A DNA stretch of 64,000 bases, taken from NCBI GenBank assembly GCA_021907015.1, contig CP091064.1, positions 1,116,001 to 1,180,000 of the forward strand. The letters run 5' to 3'. The notes beneath the pieces are model-generated. The model was given only the letters and a program-made list of their open reading frames with translations, searched no databases and was not told where the DNA came from. The stretch is from Pectobacterium sp. PL152 (GTDB lineage: Bacteria > Pseudomonadota > Gammaproteobacteria > Enterobacterales > Enterobacteriaceae). The position numbers and the translations under genes were made by a program. Shown here in pieces: positions 10,613 to 22,931 of the stretch (its first letter is position 1; each line of letters starts with the position of its first letter).

Positions 10613-10622
10613 TTCACTGCCT

Positions 10623-10643
10623 GACGCCCACTCGCTGGGCGTC
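10623..10643. terminator. Hairpin between convergent can and hpt
   Basis: The stem GACGCCCA/TGGGCGTC at 10623-10630 and 10636-10643 has a five-base loop. It sits between convergent genes but has no clear T run on either side, so it is only a possible terminator. Confidence 0.4.
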
Positions 10644-10670
10644 GCTCACGGCATCGGCCTTGTCTTGTCA

Positions 10671-11207
10671 TTATTCCTGCGGAACAACCTTGCCGACGTA
10701 AGGTAAATGGCGATAGTGCTGAGCATAGTCGATACCGTAACCCACGACGAACTCATCAGGAATCGAGAACCCAACCCACTCGACCTTCACTGCCACTTCA
10801 CGGCGCTCTGGTTTGTCCAGCAGCGTACAGATAGCCAGCGATTTCGGCTCACGCAGTTGCAGAATTTCCCGCACTTTGCTCAGCGTATTACCTGAGTCGA
10901 TGATGTCTTCAACGATCAACACGTCTTTGCCACGAATATCCTCATCCAGATCTTTCAGGATCTTCACATCGCGCGTACTGTTCATACCGCTGCCATAGCT
11001 GGATGCCGTCATGAAATCCACTTCGTGAGGGACGTCGATCGCCCGGCATAAATCGGCCATAAAGATAAACGATCCGCGTAATAGCCCTACCAGCACCATA
11101 TCGCTGCCGCTATCACGGTAGTGTTCGCTGATCTGTTGCCCCAGTTCGGTAACCCGCGCCATCACTTCCTGCTCAGAAATCATGACTTCCACGGTATGTT
11201 TCATCAT
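10671..11207 (-). CDS. hpt: Hypoxanthine phosphoribosyltransferase
   Basis: Hpt salvages hypoxanthine to IMP using PRPP. The 178-residue protein has the PRPP-binding motif [14 protein letters not shown], the [10 protein letters not shown] loop and [15 protein letters not shown]. The start is the tandem ATG ATG at 11207-11202 ([10 protein letters not shown]), matching E. coli MKHTVEVMI. The open frame extends further upstream, but that part has no similarity. Confidence 0.96.
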   Translation of the reverse strand: MMKHTVEVMISEQEVMARVTELGQQISEHYRDSGSDMVLVGLLRGSFIFMADLCRAIDVPHEVDFMTASSYGSGMNSTRDVKILKDLDEDIRGKDVLIVEDIIDSGNTLSKVREILQLREPKSLAICTLLDKPERREVAVKVEWVGFSIPDEFVVGYGIDYAQHYRHLPYVGKVVPQE

Positions 11208-11281
11208 ACTGATAACTCTTTGAAGTAAGGTATTCAGCACCATCGGCAGAATGACAGACTCATTATCGATGATGCGCCAAT

Positions 11282-11313
11282 GCTGATGTTTAACGATGCT
11301 GATGTTTAACAAT
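11282..11313. repeat. Two 16-bp tandem repeats
   Basis: GCTGATGTTTAACGAT is followed directly by GCTGATGTTTAACAAT, with a third partial unit CCAGATGTTTAC after it. They lie between the divergent hpt and acetyltransferase genes, where an operator could sit. No known regulator site is recognised. Confidence 0.7.
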
Positions 11314-11388
11314 CCAGATGTTTACATCAGTCTGGGCAATGCCCAGGCGCGCGAAGTATATCAGAAACCACACCATGAAGGAGACATC

Positions 11389-11823
11389 ATGAGCACGTCA
11401 TCAGTGGATGTTTGCTACAAAGTGAATGCCCCGCTTTCTAGCCAGCAGTTCGTTGAACTATTGGCAAAAACCTCATTGGGGCCGCGCCGCCCGCTGGATG
11501 ATCAGACCGCGATTGCCGGTATGCTTAAGCACGCCAACCTGCTGGTTTCCGCCTGGCAAGGGGAAACACTGGTGGGAATTGCGCGCAGCGTGACGGATTT
11601 TCATTTTTGCTGCTATCTGTCCGATCTGGCGGTGTCAGAGGACTATCAGCATGCAGGAATAGGCAAGAAACTGATTCAACAAACCGCTCAGCAACTGGAA
11701 AAAGGCTGCAAAATCATTTTGCTGGCCGCGCCGCTGGCGGTGGATTACTACCCCAAATTAGGGTTTGAAAAGCACAACAGCACCTGGCTCATGCCAGCGG
11801 CAGACCTGCACGACGAGGCGTAA
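11389..11823 (+). CDS. GNAT family N-acetyltransferase
   Basis: A 144-residue protein with the acetyl-CoA binding motif of GNAT enzymes, DLAVSEDYQHAGIGKKLI (Q/RxxGxG/A-like pattern), and a C-terminal YYPKLGFEKHNSTWL segment typical of the family. The substrate is not predictable. The ATG at 11389 is preceded by AAGGAG six bases upstream; an in-frame ATG at 11296 lacks a ribosome binding site. It converges with the iron-type ABC ATPase gene, separated by no bases. Confidence 0.9.
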   Translation: MSTSSVDVCYKVNAPLSSQQFVELLAKTSLGPRRPLDDQTAIAGMLKHANLLVSAWQGETLVGIARSVTDFHFCCYLSDLAVSEDYQHAGIGKKLIQQTAQQLEKGCKIILLAAPLAVDYYPKLGFEKHNSTWLMPAADLHDEA

Positions 11824-12909
11824 TCATTGCTTTTCAGGGCCGTCAGCCGGAGTGCTGACGGCGGGTAAAGCAGGATACAAGACTGGCGGATCCGTCTTAA
11901 TGCTTAACCGTATCTGCTGCCCCGGTTCAAACCAGTTGCCGGTCTGCACCAACAGCATCAGTTCCCCCAACTTCACCCGATACAAGTTTGACGTGCCCAT
12001 AAACAGCCGATCTTCGATCGACGCCGGGCCATCGGGATCGAGTGCCAGCGCCACGTCTGCCGGTCGTACCATCCAGTCGCACTGTGAATCCATTGGCTGA
12101 TTGAGGGGATGGGTCGCATGATGATCGCCCAATGGGCTTTGCCACTGGTGGTCGCTCATGATTTTCACGGGCAAATAGTTCGTATTCCCCATAAAATCAG
12201 CCACAAAGCGGCTATTCGGACGATGGTACAGCTCAGAGGGATAGCCCTGCTGCATAATCTTCCCTTCATCCAGCAGAATCAGATGGTCGGCGCAGGCAAA
12301 GGCTTCTTCCCGGCTGTGCGTAGCGAAAACCGCCGCAACATGACGCTGTTTGAGAATCTGCCGCAATTCGGTGATCAGGCGATAACGGGTCTGACTGTCC
12401 AGACCGGGAAACGGCTCATCCAGCAATAGCAGTTTCGGCTCACAGGCCAGCGCACGGGCAATCGCCAGGCGCTGCTGCTGTTCGTTCGATAGTTCATGTG
12501 GATAATGTGCAGCGACCTCATCCAACTGTAGGAGCGTCAGCATTTCCGCACAGATTGGCTTCACCTCGCTTTCCGGGCGGCCATATAGCCCAAACGCAAT
12601 GTTGCCTTCCACGGTCAGATGCGGAAAGAGCGCGTAGTCCTGAAAAATCAGGCCAACCTGACGCAGTTCGGGCAAGACGTACGCTTGCGGCGAGCTGATG
12701 GGTTCACCTTCCAGCAAAATTTTGCCCTGAGTAATCGGCAGCAGGCCCGCAATCACCCGTAATAGCGCCGTTTTGCCACAGCCGTTTCGGCCCAACAGGC
12801 AGATTGTCTCATCGTCGCGTACGGCAAATGAGATGTTCTCCAACACAGGGGATTGCTGCAACGTACAGCTTACCGCCTGAACGTTCAGAATATCTATCGA
12901 CGCGGCCAT
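11824..12909 (-). CDS. Fe(3+)-type ABC transporter ATP-binding protein (FbpC/AfuC-like)
   Basis: A 361-residue ABC ATPase with a C-terminal TOBE-like domain, the arrangement of FbpC and similar importers. Walker A is GRNGCGKT at 40-47, the Q-loop is in IFQDYALFPHLTVEGNIAFGL, and Walker B is LLLLDEPFPGLD around 160-171. The signature motif reads LSNEQ at 140-144 where LSGGQ or LSGGE is normal. It lies four bases after the two-domain permease gene and is surely co-expressed. No periplasmic binding protein gene is adjacent, so the metal or other substrate is inferred from family only. Confidence 0.85.
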   Translation of the reverse strand: MAASIDILNVQAVSCTLQQSPVLENISFAVRDDETICLLGRNGCGKTALLRVIAGLLPITQGKILLEGEPISSPQAYVLPELRQVGLIFQDYALFPHLTVEGNIAFGLYGRPESEVKPICAEMLTLLQLDEVAAHYPHELSNEQQQRLAIARALACEPKLLLLDEPFPGLDSQTRYRLITELRQILKQRHVAAVFATHSREEAFACADHLILLDEGKIMQQGYPSELYHRPNSRFVADFMGNTNYLPVKIMSDHQWQSPLGDHHATHPLNQPMDSQCDWMVRPADVALALDPDGPASIEDRLFMGTSNLYRVKLGELMLLVQTGNWFEPGQQIRLSIKTDPPVLYPALPAVSTPADGPEKQ

Positions 12910-12913
12910 GTGA

Positions 12914-14611
12914 TTATCCTTTTATATTCAGTGCGCGATTCAGCCAGAAAACAGGGATCAGCCCCACCGCCACTAGCACCAGCGCAGGCAAGGCAAATGA
13001 CGCAACCTGCTCACTCGCCGTAAAGCGGAAAACATACGTTGCCAGCGTATCAATCCCAAAAGGGCGCAGCAGCAGCGAGACATTCAGCTCTTTCATACTT
13101 TCCGTAAAAATCAGCAGCGCCCCGATGAACAGGCTGCGACGCAACAGCGGAATATGCACGCGTGACCAGCGGCTGAGGGGAGAAGCGCCCAGAACAAGGC
13201 TCGCGCTGTCCAGCGAGCGCGGAATGGCGTCCATACTGCGCTCAAGGCTGTCCAGCATCAGACGCCCGAATTTAACGCTATAGGCGAGGATAAGAATAAA
13301 CAGCGACCCGGCCAGCAGGGCATCGGCGGTAGGCAACCCCGCCGCGCGGGCAAACAGGTTAATCCCGCTATCCACCAGCGACAGCAAGGTAAACAGCCCG
13401 ACAGCCAGTACTGCGCCGGGCAAGGCAAAACTCAGGCTGACCAGCCGAACCGGCGTCTGATTGGCAAATATCCCAGCCGTACGCGTGTAGAAAATAAACG
13501 ACAGCGCCATCAGCGTAATGATGACTGTCGCGATGGCTGACGCCAACAGGCTATTCATTACCGCCTGGAGGAAAGCCATATCCCATACGGACATTATGTG
13601 CTGGAGAGCCAGAAATAACAGATACAGCACCGGGAACAAGAATGACAGACAAACGATTCCCCAACAGTAGCCACGCACCACCTTGCTGCGCCACCCACTC
13701 AACACGGGCGTAACCACCAGAGAAGTGTTCGCTTGAGCTTGATAAATTTTCTGCTTACGGCGCCAAAGATTAACCAGAAACATCAAGAGGAAGATCGCAG
13801 GCAAGATCAAGACGCCAAGGCGCGCTGCTGCGCCGAGATCGCCCTGCTTCTGCCAGATATCCAGCACCTGTGTTGTCATGGTTGGAATATTAAGGTAGGA
13901 CGCCGCGCCATAATCGCCCAATGTTTCGACCACCACTAACGCACCACCGCAGGCAATAGCAGGCAGCGCAATAGGCAAGCATAAGCGGCGCAAAACCTGG
14001 GAACGCGTTTGATTCAGTAAACGAGCAGAGTGAATCAAGCTGGCTGGCTGTTTCACCAGCGCTTCGCGTACCAACAGGTAAATGTAGGGATACAATACCA
14101 GCGCCAGCACCAGACTTACGCAGCCCAGTGAAACAGGTAGCCCAGCAACGTGGAATTCCTCCCACGACGATACAATCTGCAAACCGCCTTCCCGCAACAA
14201 CGGGGACAGGTGCCGTAACACATCGGTATAAAGGTAAGCGAGCAGGAACGCGGGCATCGCGATTGGCAGGCAAAGCGCCCATTGCAGTACACGATGACCG
14301 GGAAAGCGATACATGGCAACAAACCAGGCCGAAGGCAACCCAAACAGTAAGCTGAAGAAAAGCGTACCCATCACGATAACGACAGAATGTATCAGGTAGG
14401 TGGGTAACCCAATGTGCCACAGTGGGGCGAATCCCAGCCCATCGGCAAAAAAAGCCTGATAAAAAACCGTTGCTAAAGGAAGCAGCAACAGTCCCGCCAA
14501 CAACCAACTACTGACGCGCCAGACACCGGAGATCATAGAATCAAAACTGTATTGGATGAGATCGCTGTTATTAATAACAGAGCCTGACGGCGGCGTCATC
14601 GTATCAAACAA
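12914..14611 (-). CDS. Fe(3+)-type ABC transporter permease, fused double-domain (FbpB-like)
   Basis: A 565-residue membrane protein made of two homologous permease halves with roughly twelve hydrophobic segments. Each half carries an EAA-like cytoplasmic loop (LLNQTRSQVLRRLCLPIALPA in the first, LVLGASPLSRWSRVHIPLLRR in the second). This layout is typical of ferric-iron importers such as FbpB/SfuB. The start ATG at 14611 is plausible but an internal start such as the Met in SMISGVWRV is possible. The region upstream to yacC holds no substrate-binding gene. Confidence 0.87.
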   Translation of the reverse strand: MFDTMTPPSGSVINNSDLIQYSFDSMISGVWRVSSWLLAGLLLLPLATVFYQAFFADGLGFAPLWHIGLPTYLIHSVVIVMGTLFFSLLFGLPSAWFVAMYRFPGHRVLQWALCLPIAMPAFLLAYLYTDVLRHLSPLLREGGLQIVSSWEEFHVAGLPVSLGCVSLVLALVLYPYIYLLVREALVKQPASLIHSARLLNQTRSQVLRRLCLPIALPAIACGGALVVVETLGDYGAASYLNIPTMTTQVLDIWQKQGDLGAAARLGVLILPAIFLLMFLVNLWRRKQKIYQAQANTSLVVTPVLSGWRSKVVRGYCWGIVCLSFLFPVLYLLFLALQHIMSVWDMAFLQAVMNSLLASAIATVIITLMALSFIFYTRTAGIFANQTPVRLVSLSFALPGAVLAVGLFTLLSLVDSGINLFARAAGLPTADALLAGSLFILILAYSVKFGRLMLDSLERSMDAIPRSLDSASLVLGASPLSRWSRVHIPLLRRSLFIGALLIFTESMKELNVSLLLRPFGIDTLATYVFRFTASEQVASFALPALVLVAVGLIPVFWLNRALNIKG

Positions 14612-14830
14612 CGATAAATGGGCTTTAATCCTGCGATTGCCTCAAGGTGATTTTCATCACCACACGGCAGTAAAATAAATATTAACCATTTCAAAAGATT
14701 GCGCTTATTATTTTTCCGCCTTTTTGGCCTCGACTTTTTCTCGCAATCAGATGTTTCCCGTAAGAAAACTTGGAACCGCATGGGATATCTGTGATAACGT
14801 CATCTGACGATATTTGGAACAGGTTCAACC

Positions 14831-15178
14831 ATGAAAAACTCTGCGCTGGCTCTGCTCCTGCTAAGCCTGATGAGCTTCTCTTCCGCCAGCAAGGCGCTAA
14901 ATGAATTTGAAGCGGAAGATCTGGCCGATCTGACTGCGATCTTTGTTTATCTGAAAAACCACTGCGGCTATCAAGATCTGCCGAATGAACAGATTCGTCG
15001 GACACTGGTCGCCTTTGCTCAGCAAAACCGCTGGGATCTCAGCAATTACAGTGCTTATGATATGACGGCGATGGGTGAAGACAGCTATCGCGATCTGAGT
15101 AAAATTGCGATTCCTACCCCGAAGAAATGTCAGTCTCTGGCACGCAATTCACTCGGCTTGCTCTCCTACGCGCAGTAA
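14831..15178 (+). CDS. yacC: YacC family protein (pilotin-like)
   Basis: A 115-residue protein with an N-terminal signal peptide (KNSALALLLLSLMSFSSASKA), then a small helical domain with two cysteines (NHCGYQDL and PKKCQSLA) that could form a disulfide. It matches E. coli YacC, which belongs to a PulS/OutS pilotin-like family. Function in this strain is unknown. It lies beside speE as in E. coli. Confidence 0.9.
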   Translation: MKNSALALLLLSLMSFSSASKALNEFEAEDLADLTAIFVYLKNHCGYQDLPNEQIRRTLVAFAQQNRWDLSNYSAYDMTAMGEDSYRDLSKIAIPTPKKCQSLARNSLGLLSYAQ

Positions 15179-15289
15179 TTCCCTCCCTCCTCCTCCGCGC
15201 TGACTGAAATTTGACCGTGCATGCGGCAAAAGAGTCGGCTATGATGGCGCGCCAATTTTCATGGCTGTTATCGCGGAGGAAGCCCTAAC

Positions 15290-16153
15290 ATGTCCCAGAA
15301 AGAAATTTGGTATGAAACCCTGCATGCCAACTTTGGCCAGTATTTTTCGGTTGATCGCGTGTTTTATCACGAGAAGACCGATCATCAAGATCTCATCATT
15401 TTTGAAAACGACGCATTAGGCCGTGTAATGGCGCTTGACGGCGTGGTGCAAACCACCGAGCGCGATGAGTTTATCTATCACGAAATGCTCACCCACGTCC
15501 CTCTACTGTCACACGGCAACGCCAAACGCGTACTGATTATCGGTGGCGGCGATGGCGGTATGCTGCGGGAAGTCAGCCGACATCACGGCGTCGAACATAT
15601 CACGATGGTAGAGATCGATGCAGGCGTGGTGGAGTTCTGTCGCCAGTACTTGCCCAATCACAGCGCTGGTAGCTATGACGACCCGCGTTTTAATCTGGTG
15701 ATTGATGACGGCGTTAATTTCGTCAGACAGTGCAGCGACAAGTTTGACGTCATCATTTCCGATTGTACCGACCCCATCGGCCCCGGCGAAAGCCTGTTCA
15801 CCTCTGATTTCTATCAGGGTTGCGCCCGCTGCCTGAATGAAGGCGGAATTTTCGTCGCACAGAATGGCGTATGCTTCCTGCAACAGGATGAAGCCGTCGG
15901 CAGCCATAAAAAGCTCAGCCACTATTTCAGTGATGTCAGCTTTTATCAGGCGGCGATCCCGACGTACTACGGCGGTATTATGACGTTCGCCTGGGCCAGC
16001 AATAACCCGGCACTGCGCCAGATAGACGCCGCCACGCTGCGACAACGTTTTGCGCAGTCAGGGATGACCTGTCGCTATTACACGCCTGATGTTCATATCG
16101 GCAGTTTTGCCCTACCACAGTACCTGCTGAACGCGCTACAGAATGCGCAATAA
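15290..16153 (+). CDS. speE: Spermidine synthase
   Basis: SpeE transfers an aminopropyl group from decarboxylated SAM to putrescine. The 287-residue protein has the nucleotide-binding motif [17 protein letters not shown], the acidic [10 protein letters not shown] turn, and the [13 protein letters not shown] substrate loop. It is followed 45 bp later by speD, which makes its substrate. Confidence 0.97.
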   Translation: MSQKEIWYETLHANFGQYFSVDRVFYHEKTDHQDLIIFENDALGRVMALDGVVQTTERDEFIYHEMLTHVPLLSHGNAKRVLIIGGGDGGMLREVSRHHGVEHITMVEIDAGVVEFCRQYLPNHSAGSYDDPRFNLVIDDGVNFVRQCSDKFDVIISDCTDPIGPGESLFTSDFYQGCARCLNEGGIFVAQNGVCFLQQDEAVGSHKKLSHYFSDVSFYQAAIPTYYGGIMTFAWASNNPALRQIDAATLRQRFAQSGMTCRYYTPDVHIGSFALPQYLLNALQNAQ

Positions 16154-16198
16154 TCCATCACTTAGGGTAATCACACAACCACAAGGGGGTGACGTAAA

Positions 16199-16993
16199 TT
16201 GCACAAGCTGAAACTACACGGCTTTAACAACCTGACGAAAAGCCTGAGTTTTTGTATCTACGATATCTGTTACACCAAAACGGCCGACGATCGCGATGGT
16301 TATATCGCCTATATCGACGAACAATATAACGCTAACCGTTTAACAGAAATCCTCACTGAAACCTGCTCAATTATCGGTGCCAACGTCCTTAACATCGCGC
16401 GTCAGGACTACGATCCACAAGGTGCCAGCGTGACCATTCTGGTCAGTGAAGAACCCATCGATCCACGAGATGTCGATACCTCAGAACATCCTGGGCCGTT
16501 GCCCCATTCCGTTGTTGCGCATCTGGATAAAAGCCATATCTGTGTTCATACCTATCCAGAAAGCCACCCGGAAGGCGGGCTTTGTACCTTCCGCGCAGAT
16601 ATCGAAGTGTCTACCTGTGGCGTGATTTCACCGCTGAAGGCGCTGAACTATCTCATCCATCAGCTTGAATCCGATATTGTGACCATCGACTACCGTGTGC
16701 GGGGATTTACCCGTGATGTCAATGGCATAAAACATTTCATCGATCACCAGATCAATTCGGTTCAGAACTTCATGTCCGAGGATATGAAAGCGCTCTATCA
16801 CATGATGGACGTGAACGTGTATCAGGAAAATATCTTCCATACCAAGATGTTGTTGAAAGACTTCGACCTGAAACATTACCTGTTCAACGTCAGCCCAGAA
16901 GAACTCAGCGCTGCTGAACAGAAAAGAATTACCGATCTGCTGTATCACGAAATGCAGGAAATCTATTACGGCAGAAACCTGCCCGTTCTGTAA
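16199..16993 (+). CDS. speD: S-adenosylmethionine decarboxylase proenzyme
   Basis: SpeD makes decarboxylated SAM for spermidine synthesis. The 264-residue product begins at a TTG (16199) behind GGGGGTGACG, the position matching the E. coli [16 protein letters not shown] start. The self-processing site lies in [20 protein letters not shown], where the serine becomes the pyruvoyl cofactor. Catalytic cysteine segment [15 protein letters not shown] is intact. A hairpin terminator follows. Confidence 0.97.
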   Translation: MHKLKLHGFNNLTKSLSFCIYDICYTKTADDRDGYIAYIDEQYNANRLTEILTETCSIIGANVLNIARQDYDPQGASVTILVSEEPIDPRDVDTSEHPGPLPHSVVAHLDKSHICVHTYPESHPEGGLCTFRADIEVSTCGVISPLKALNYLIHQLESDIVTIDYRVRGFTRDVNGIKHFIDHQINSVQNFMSEDMKALYHMMDVNVYQENIFHTKMLLKDFDLKHYLFNVSPEELSAAEQKRITDLLYHEMQEIYYGRNLPVL

Positions 16994-17004
16994 TCGATCG
17001 CCTT

Positions 17005-17023
17005 AGGCAGCGATGCTGCCTTT
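17005..17023 (+). terminator. Terminator after speD
   Basis: The stem AGGCAGC/GCTGCCT (17005-17011 and 17015-17021) has a GAT loop and is followed by TTT. It lies 12 bp after the speD stop. Confidence 0.65.
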
Positions 17024-17316
17024 GGTAAACCAGGATCTGAAATACCCGGGGCTATCACGGTGCGAGGTCTCACTGCGGGAACCTCATCACCGTGCTTCCC
17101 CTACTATCAGGCATTGCCATCAATCCGAATCACCGCGCTGTTAGGATCGGGTAAAAGCAGCACTTTCCATCTCCCCTCTTCCCCTTTCATTTCGTCGCAC
17201 ACTATTTCGTCAAAAATGATGCGCCTCACATTTATTTCTTTCTGCATTTTTTGCTTGCATTCTCTCCCAGCCTTGCTGCATCTGGGTTCGCGTCAATTGA
17301 TATAAGGCCAACTAAA
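17024..17316. other. Non-coding gap between speD and the nrd regulatory region
   Basis: About 290 bp with no convincing gene. It contains pyrimidine-rich stretches around 17160-17280 (many C and T). I see no RNA gene or repeat in it. Confidence 0.4.
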
Positions 17317-17373
17317 AATCATATATCTTGTGTGGTTGAAATTTAAAACACCCACATCTAGTATTCTTTGTGT
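17317..17373. promoter_or_regulatory. Candidate NrdR boxes upstream of nrdHIEF
   Basis: Two related segments, AATCATATATCTTGTGT at 17317-17333 and TCTAGTATTCTTTGTGT at 17357-17373, resemble the NrdR consensus (ACACTATATATTGTGT-like). Both end in TTGTGTGG. Their spacing is 40 bp; typical NrdR boxes are about 31 bp apart, so the match is imperfect. The position, 107-163 bp before nrdH, fits control of a class Ib operon. Confidence 0.5.
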
Positions 17374-17479
17374 GGCGCTCGCGTAACGGGTTGCTACCCA
17401 GTGGATCGGTTCGGGTGCACATGCCCTGAAGATAGCCGCTCCGACATACTTCTTTCACGCCAAAGGGTAAATACGAATC

Positions 17480-17719
17480 ATGCGTATTACTATTTTCACT
17501 AAGCCAGATTGTGTTCAATGCAACGCCACATGCCGTGCGCTGGACAAGCAAGGAATTAACTATCAACTGGTGGACTTAACTGAAGATGAACAGGCGTTGC
17601 AGCAGGTAAGAGCGTTGGGCTATCAACAGGTACCCGTCGTGATGACGGCCGACGATCATTGGAGCGGCTTCCGCCCGGATAAGATCAGTACTCTGAACGC
17701 CGCCCTGCAATTGCAGTAA
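17480..17719 (+). CDS. nrdH: Glutaredoxin-like protein NrdH
   Basis: NrdH is the electron donor for the class Ib ribonucleotide reductase. The 79-residue protein has the redox motif CVQC at residues 11-14 and the C-terminal HWSGFRPDKI segment typical of NrdH. It is the first gene of nrdHIEF, 9 bp before nrdI. Confidence 0.97.
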   Translation: MRITIFTKPDCVQCNATCRALDKQGINYQLVDLTEDEQALQQVRALGYQQVPVVMTADDHWSGFRPDKISTLNAALQLQ

Positions 17720-17728
17720 GGGGGCAAT

Positions 17729-18114
17729 ATGAACCCGCTGGTCTATTTCTCCAGCCAGTCGGAAAACACGCATCGCTTCATTTCCAGGGTTGGCTTGCCA
17801 GCCCTGAGAATTCCGATAGCGACAGAACAGCCTGCATTGAAAGTTGATCGCCCCTATATCCTGGTTGTCCCCAGCTACGGCGGAGGCAGCACGAAAGGGG
17901 CTGTGCCGCGTCAGGTCATCATCTTTCTCAACGATCCGCACAATCGCGCTTATCTGCGCGGTGTGATTGCCGCAGGCAATACCAATTTCGGTGCAGCGTA
18001 CTGCATCGCTGGCGACATCATTGCGCAGAAATGTCAGGTGCCTTACCTGTACCGCTTTGAATTGCTCGGCACAGCAGAAGACGTTGCAAACGTGCGTAAG
18101 GGAGTAACTGAATT

Positions 18115-18136
<22 letters not shown>
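17729..18136 (+). CDS. nrdI: Flavodoxin-like protein NrdI
   Basis: NrdI is the flavoprotein that helps generate the manganese-tyrosyl radical cofactor of NrdF. The 135-residue product starts [13 protein letters not shown], the FMN phosphate loop, and contains VPSYGGG and the [12 protein letters not shown] motif. Its 3' end overlaps the nrdE start by 22 bases. Confidence 0.97.
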
Positions 18137-21284
<3,148 letters not shown>

Positions 21285-21363
21285 AAACACGGCCGCTGCT
21301 TTTCGGGTGGCCGCATTTTCTACAAACGCTTCTCTACAGTCTTTTTTGATAAACCCAGAAATG

Positions 21364-21393
21364 AAAAAACCCTGAATCATTGCTGATTCAGGG
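21364..21393 (-). terminator. Terminator of the tRNA-Asp gene
   Basis: The stem CCCTGAATCA/TGATTCAGGG (21370-21379, 21384-21393) is followed on the minus strand by TTTTTT. It lies immediately downstream of tRNA-Asp. Confidence 0.85.
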
Positions 21394-21406
21394 CTTTCAT
21401 AATAAG

Positions 21407-21483
21407 TGGCGGAACGGACGGGGCTCGAACCCGCGACCCCCTGCGTGACAGGCAGGTATTCTAACCAACTGAACTACCGCTCC
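21407..21483 (-). tRNA. tRNA-Asp (GTC)
   Basis: A 77-nt tRNA with encoded CCA. The anticodon loop read on the minus strand is CTGTCAC, giving GTC. It matches the enterobacterial tRNA-Asp almost exactly and corresponds by position to E. coli aspV beside dnaQ. A second copy lies at 26971-27047. Confidence 0.98.
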
Positions 21484-21507
21484 ACTCATGCTCACTGAGC
21501 GGGATGA

Positions 21508-21536
21508 ATACTAAGATGATGGCACTATTACGTCAA
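21508..21536 (-). promoter_or_regulatory. Promoter of tRNA-Asp
   Basis: On the minus strand, -35 TTGACG (21536-21531) and -10 TAGTAT (21513-21508) are separated by 17 bp, followed by a GC-containing stretch before the tRNA start at 21483. Confidence 0.7.
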
Positions 21537-21654
21537 TGCTTTTTATAACTAACCGTTTCTGTTTGCTTATAATTTCATCTTACTGATTATTCTCTCACCC
21601 ATGATGTGAGCGGCCTCGCCATTTTGCAACACAGAGGGCGATACGCTGGCGGCG

Positions 21655-22392
21655 TTATTCCGCTCGCCACAGGCAACTACCGCCTTTTTTAGCAATCAAA
21701 TCCAGACGCTGTTCATGCGCGACTAGCTCAGCTTCATCGGCGTAAAGCACCTTTAACGCTGATTGAGGGCGGACAATTCTCTGGATTGTTTCGGTATTCT
21801 CGTTTTTCTGCTGCGTTTCACCTTCCATCGAGAAAGTCAGAGACGTTTGACCACCAGTCATCGCCAGATAAACTTCAGCCAGAATCTCGGCATCGAGCAA
21901 TGCGCCGTGCAGCGTACGCTTGCTGTTATCTATCTGATAGCGATCGCAGAGCGCATCCAAACTGTTGCGCTTACCGGGAAAGATCTTCCGCGCCATAAGC
22001 AGGCTATCGGTGATCTTACAAAACGTCTCTGTCTTGGGAAGATCTCGGTTCAGCAACCGAAATTCATAATCCATAAAGCCGATATCAAACGTTGCGTTAT
22101 GGATGACCAGTTCCGCGCCACGGATAAAATCGAGAAAATCATCCACGATATCCGCATACGTCGGTTTGTCGGCAAGAAACTCATCGCTGATACCGTGTAC
22201 GTTATACGCTTCGGGATCGACTAAACGATCGGGTTTGATATAGACGTGAAAATGGCGGCCAGTCAGGCGGCGGTTAATCACTTCGACCGCACCGATCTCG
22301 ATAATTTTATGCCCTTCGTAGTGAACCCCCAGCATATTCATACCAGTGGTTTCTGTATCCAGGACGATTTGTCGCGTAATTTCAGTGCTCAT
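21655..22392 (-). CDS. dnaQ: DNA polymerase III epsilon subunit (3'-5' proofreading exonuclease)
   Basis: DnaQ is the proofreading subunit of the replicative polymerase. The 245-residue protein has Exo [10 protein letters not shown], Exo [16 protein letters not shown] and Exo [17 protein letters not shown] motifs, and a C-terminal tail that binds the alpha subunit. It is divergent from rnhA with 55 bp between starts. Confidence 0.98.
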   Translation of the reverse strand: MSTEITRQIVLDTETTGMNMLGVHYEGHKIIEIGAVEVINRRLTGRHFHVYIKPDRLVDPEAYNVHGISDEFLADKPTYADIVDDFLDFIRGAELVIHNATFDIGFMDYEFRLLNRDLPKTETFCKITDSLLMARKIFPGKRNSLDALCDRYQIDNSKRTLHGALLDAEILAEVYLAMTGGQTSLTFSMEGETQQKNENTETIQRIVRPQSALKVLYADEAELVAHEQRLDLIAKKGGSCLWRAE

Positions 22393-22447
22393 CGTTTTCG
22401 TTTATGTCAGACTTGCCGTTTTTACCATAAGGGAGAGTCTACCAGAG

Positions 22448-22912
22448 ATGCGCAAACAGGTAGAAATTTTCACCGATGGATCTTGCCTCGGTAATCCCGG
22501 CCCCGGCGGTTATGGCGCCCTGCTGCGCTACAAGCAGCACGAAAAACCGTTAAGTGCAGGCTATCGTCTTACCACGAATAACAGAATGGAGCTGATGGCT
22601 GCTATTGCAGCGCTTGAAACGCTGACGACCGAGTGTGATGTGGTGCTCTGCACTGATAGCCAATATGTTCGTCAGGGGATCACCAGTTGGATTCATAACT
22701 GGAAAAAGCGAGGTTGGAAAACCGCCGACAAAAAACCGGTCAAAAACGTCGATCTTTGGCAAAGGCTGGATACCGCGATTCAACGCCATTCCGTGCGCTG
22801 GGAATGGGTAAAAGGACACGCCGGGCACCCGGAAAATGAGCGCTGTGATGAACTCGCTCGCGCCGCTGCGAGTGCGCCAACACTTGATGACACGGGTTAT
22901 CAGGCTGAGTAA
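22448..22912 (+). CDS. rnhA: Ribonuclease HI
   Basis: RNase HI degrades the RNA strand of RNA-DNA hybrids. The 154-residue protein begins [20 protein letters not shown]; the catalytic residues D10, E48, D70 and D134 fall in [23 protein letters not shown] and ENERCDELA. The ATG at 22448 is chosen over an in-frame upstream ATG because it matches the family start. It shares a promoter region with dnaQ. Confidence 0.98.
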   Translation: MRKQVEIFTDGSCLGNPGPGGYGALLRYKQHEKPLSAGYRLTTNNRMELMAAIAALETLTTECDVVLCTDSQYVRQGITSWIHNWKKRGWKTADKKPVKNVDLWQRLDTAIQRHSVRWEWVKGHAGHPENERCDELARAAASAPTLDDTGYQAE

Positions 22913-22931
22913 ATCACCGTAGGCGTCCACC

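Noticed and set aside
11840-11861. Hairpin CCGTCAGC/GCTGACGG as a terminator for the acetyltransferase gene
   Set aside because: It lies inside the coding end of the ABC ATPase gene and has no T run on either side; left out of the feature list.
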